Origin: an uncultured Victivallales bacterium
GTDB taxonomy: Bacteria > Verrucomicrobiota > Lentisphaeria > Oligosphaerales > JAFGRS01
DNA: 6,113 bases
Reading direction: 5' to 3'
Assembly: GCA_903834675.1 (NCBI GenBank)
Contig: CAILKC010000700.1
Span: 1 to 6,113 of the forward strand
Shown here: piece by piece, positions 4,693 to 6,113 of the stretch
Position numbering within the stretch: the first letter of the stretch is position 1
How the letters are laid out: every line of letters starts with the position of its first letter
Program-made: the position numbers and the translations under genes
The notes under the pieces: model-generated
Databases searched by the model: none
What the model saw: only the letters and a program-made list of their open reading frames with translations
Told to the model about the DNA's origin: nothing

Positions 4693-5622
4693 TTAGGGTA
4701 GAAGCACATCGCGGTCCTGTTCCATGACCCGGTCGATGGCCTGCGAACAGGATTCCGTGAGCGGGTAGTTGAGCACGTTTCGGCGCGTGCTGAAGATCCC
4801 CATACGCACGAGCAGCTCCTTCAAGCCGGTCAGCCAGCAGGTGATCTGCGGACCGCCGTAGACCTCCCACATCAGCCGGTTCATTCGTTCCTGGAGCGCC
4901 TGCGCTCCGTCGGCGTCACCCTTGGCGCAGGCGGCAAGGATCAGCGCCGCCAGGCGGCCGTTGAAGATGCCGCCGCCCAGCAGGGCGCCGTTGTACCCAT
5001 GCAGCATGTAAGAGGCGACGTCGAATTCGTCGCCGGTAAGCAGCCGCAGGTCTGGTCGTTGCTGGCGCGCCTGCAGCGCGATATCTCGCCGTGCCGGATC
5101 CATCGAGCTGTCCTTGACCAGGACGACCGCGGGCTCCGCATAGACCGCCGCCAGGACGCTGGCTGACACGGGCACGCTGCCGCCGTTGCCGCGATCATAG
5201 ATACCGACCGGCAGAGGGCACCGGCGCAGTGTCTCCACATACAGAGTGCGGACGTTCTCCTCCGTCGCGTTGAGGAGGAAGTGCGGCGGAGCAATGACCG
5301 CAATATCCGCGCCGTCCGCCGCCGCCTGTTCGGCGTTCTCCAGCATTCGGCCGACCGAGTTGTCGGTGATCTGTACGGCCAGCACCAGCCGCCCGGCACT
5401 GGCCGCCGCCGTCTCGCAGACCAGCCTTCTGAGGTCGGCGCGCCGCAGCCAGGGTCCTTCGCCGCAAGTCCCCCCCAGGAACAGCCCCCGCACGCCCAGG
5501 CGCAGGTGGTGCGCCACCAGTCGCGGCACGCTGTCCGCGTCGAGGGTGAGAGTGTCGGTCAGTGGCGTAGGGGTCGCCGACCAGACTCCGGCCAGACGCT
5601 CGCGGTCGATGGTCTGTTGCAT
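4693..5622 (-). CDS. DHDPS/NAL-superfamily lyase
   Basis: The 309-residue protein has the TIM-barrel fold of the dihydrodipicolinate synthase/N-acetylneuraminate lyase family, class I aldolases that act through a Schiff-base lysine on a 2-oxo acid. Visible are GVWSATPTPLTD (12-23), GGTCGEG (50-56, the GTTGE motif that binds the oxo-acid carboxylate), Y142 in GIYDRGNG, the Schiff-base K170 in VVLVKDSS, and LTGDEFDVASY with GALLGGG (195-218). Length is normal for the family. It is probably not the lysine-pathway DapA: the Arg that binds the aspartate semialdehyde carboxylate in E. coli (YNVPSR, R138) has no counterpart after Y142, and the second Thr of GTTGE is Cys (C53). The substrate is unknown. 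The ATG at 5622 has AGGAG 5 nt upstream (5628-5632). It leads a three-gene operon, suggesting that the two small proteins act on its substrate or product. Confidence 0.93.
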   Translation of the reverse strand: MQQTIDRERLAGVWSATPTPLTDTLTLDADSVPRLVAHHLRLGVRGLFLGGTCGEGPWLRRADLRRLVCETAAASAGRLVLAVQITDNSVGRMLENAEQAAADGADIAVIAPPHFLLNATEENVRTLYVETLRRCPLPVGIYDRGNGGSVPVSASVLAAVYAEPAVVLVKDSSMDPARRDIALQARQQRPDLRLLTGDEFDVASYMLHGYNGALLGGGIFNGRLAALILAACAKGDADGAQALQERMNRLMWEVYGGPQITCWLTGLKELLVRMGIFSTRRNVLNYPLTESCSQAIDRVMEQDRDVLLP

Positions 5623-5771
5623 GGGGACTCCTGACCTCTCGCAAGGATATACACGATTCTGCCTGCGCCCCAGCTTGGCGGTCGTTCGGCGCCGTTCTGC
5701 GGCATGGTTCTTCGCGGCTTGCTGGGCGGTTCCCCTGCTGGGGGGTGTGCCTGCTGCCGCCTGCCGGTCCT

Positions 5772-5799
5772 AGTCTACTGGTGGTAGCGCTGCTGTCAA
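5772..5799 (-). promoter_or_regulatory. candidate promoter of lyase operon
   Basis: On the minus strand a perfect -35 TTGACA (5794-5799) and TAGACT (5772-5777, 4 of 6 to consensus) are 16 nt apart, the same spacing as at vapBC. The 5' UTR would be about 140 nt. An alternative -10-like TATATC lies at 5646-5651, nearer the gene, but it has no good -35. Confidence 0.4.
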
Positions 5800-5864
5800 C
5801 GGCGTTCGCCCTGCGGCCAGGGGTTTCGAACGGTTCTGCGGGGCTGCCGCGTCTCTGCAAGATA

Positions 5865-5996
5865 CCGCGAACCCGCCCGAAACGGGCTGGGCATCGCGGG
5901 CTCTAGGGAGACCAGCGGGGTCATGGCAGACGCCTGCCAGATCCAGCCGGGGTGGTGACTACTCAGGTTCTCGGGTTCAGCCGGGCCCCCGGCTGG
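5865..5996. other. cluster of strong hairpins
   Basis: This stretch lies within 491 gene-free bases. It holds CCGCGA/TCGCGG (5865-5870/5894-5899) enclosing CCC/GGG and GCCCG/CGGGC around an AAA loop, 14 pairs in all. Next come GACC/GGTC (5910-5913/5919-5922) and a perfect TGGCAG/CTGCCA (5924-5929/5934-5939). Finally CCCCGGCTGG (5987-5996) can pair perfectly with 5943-5952, or in part with the closer CAGCCGGG (5978-5985). It could be the leader of a gene to the right of the window, a small RNA, or a palindromic repeat cluster. The strand cannot be decided. Confidence 0.4.
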
Positions 5997-6036
5997 GGCC
6001 GGACATACCGGAATGAGACTTCCAGCCTTCGCGGCC

Positions 6037-6064
6037 TTGAGCGTTGAGAGTTGAAGGTTGAGCT
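6037..6064 (+). repeat. 7-nt tandem array
   Basis: Four consecutive heptamers occur: TTGAGCG, TTGAGAG, TTGAAGG and TTGAGCT, running into seven T (6064-6070). They resemble the GTGAGAGC octamers at 367-458 in composition but have a different period. CCTTC (6026-6030) could pair with GAAGG (6053-6057) ahead of the T-run, making a weak terminator-like shape, but no plus-strand gene lies upstream to use it. No gene is seen from 6065 to the end. Confidence 0.65.
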
Positions 6065-6113
6065 TTTTTTCGACCTGTGCAATAAGGAAGTCCGCCTGGA
6101 GCGCTGAAGGCGC

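Noticed and set aside
6024..6070. Intrinsic terminator on the plus strand
   Set aside because: The stem is short with a 22-nt loop, the T-run is separated from it, and no plus-strand gene lies upstream. The heptamer repeat explains the sequence better.

Overview
The window is GC-rich bacterial DNA. It has Shine-Dalgarno sites, a consensus sigma-70 promoter and a CCA-encoding tRNA. It looks like part of a chromosome with many small repeats in its intergenic DNA. The species cannot be named from the sequence. The repeat-rich intergenic DNA, a type-2 LeuA and an unfamiliar protein family fit an uncultured or little-studied lineage.

Layout, left to right. (1) 1-132 holds a stem-loop and an open frame running in from outside the window. 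(2) 133-206 is tRNA-Gln(CUG) on the minus strand, with a good promoter at 222-250. (3) 207-929 has no protein gene. It holds a degenerate 19-nt direct repeat, two head-to-head arrays of an 8-nt unit, a 91-bp MITE-like element with an 8-bp target duplication, and a structured leader with two competing foldings. (4) 930-2600 is leuA (2-isopropylmalate synthase) on the plus strand. (5) 2641-3585 is a vapBC toxin-antitoxin module on the minus strand. It lies between two same-orientation copies of a second MITE-like repeat, and the copy nearer leuA has a clear target duplication. (6) 3758-5622 is a minus-strand operon of three genes: a DHDPS/NAL-superfamily lyase followed by two small, translationally coupled proteins that appear to be paralogues of each other. 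(7) 5623-6113 has no gene. It holds a likely operon promoter, several strong hairpins and a 7-nt tandem repeat followed by a T-run.

Functionally, leuA commits carbon to leucine and may be controlled by its leader RNA. vapBC is an autonomous module, probably autoregulated. The three-gene operon looks catabolic or biosynthetic: an aldolase-type lyase with a two-subunit partner of unknown activity. The most unusual items are the competing stems in front of leuA, the repeat-bounded vapBC cassette with a consensus, near-leaderless promoter, and the paralogous pair behind the lyase gene.
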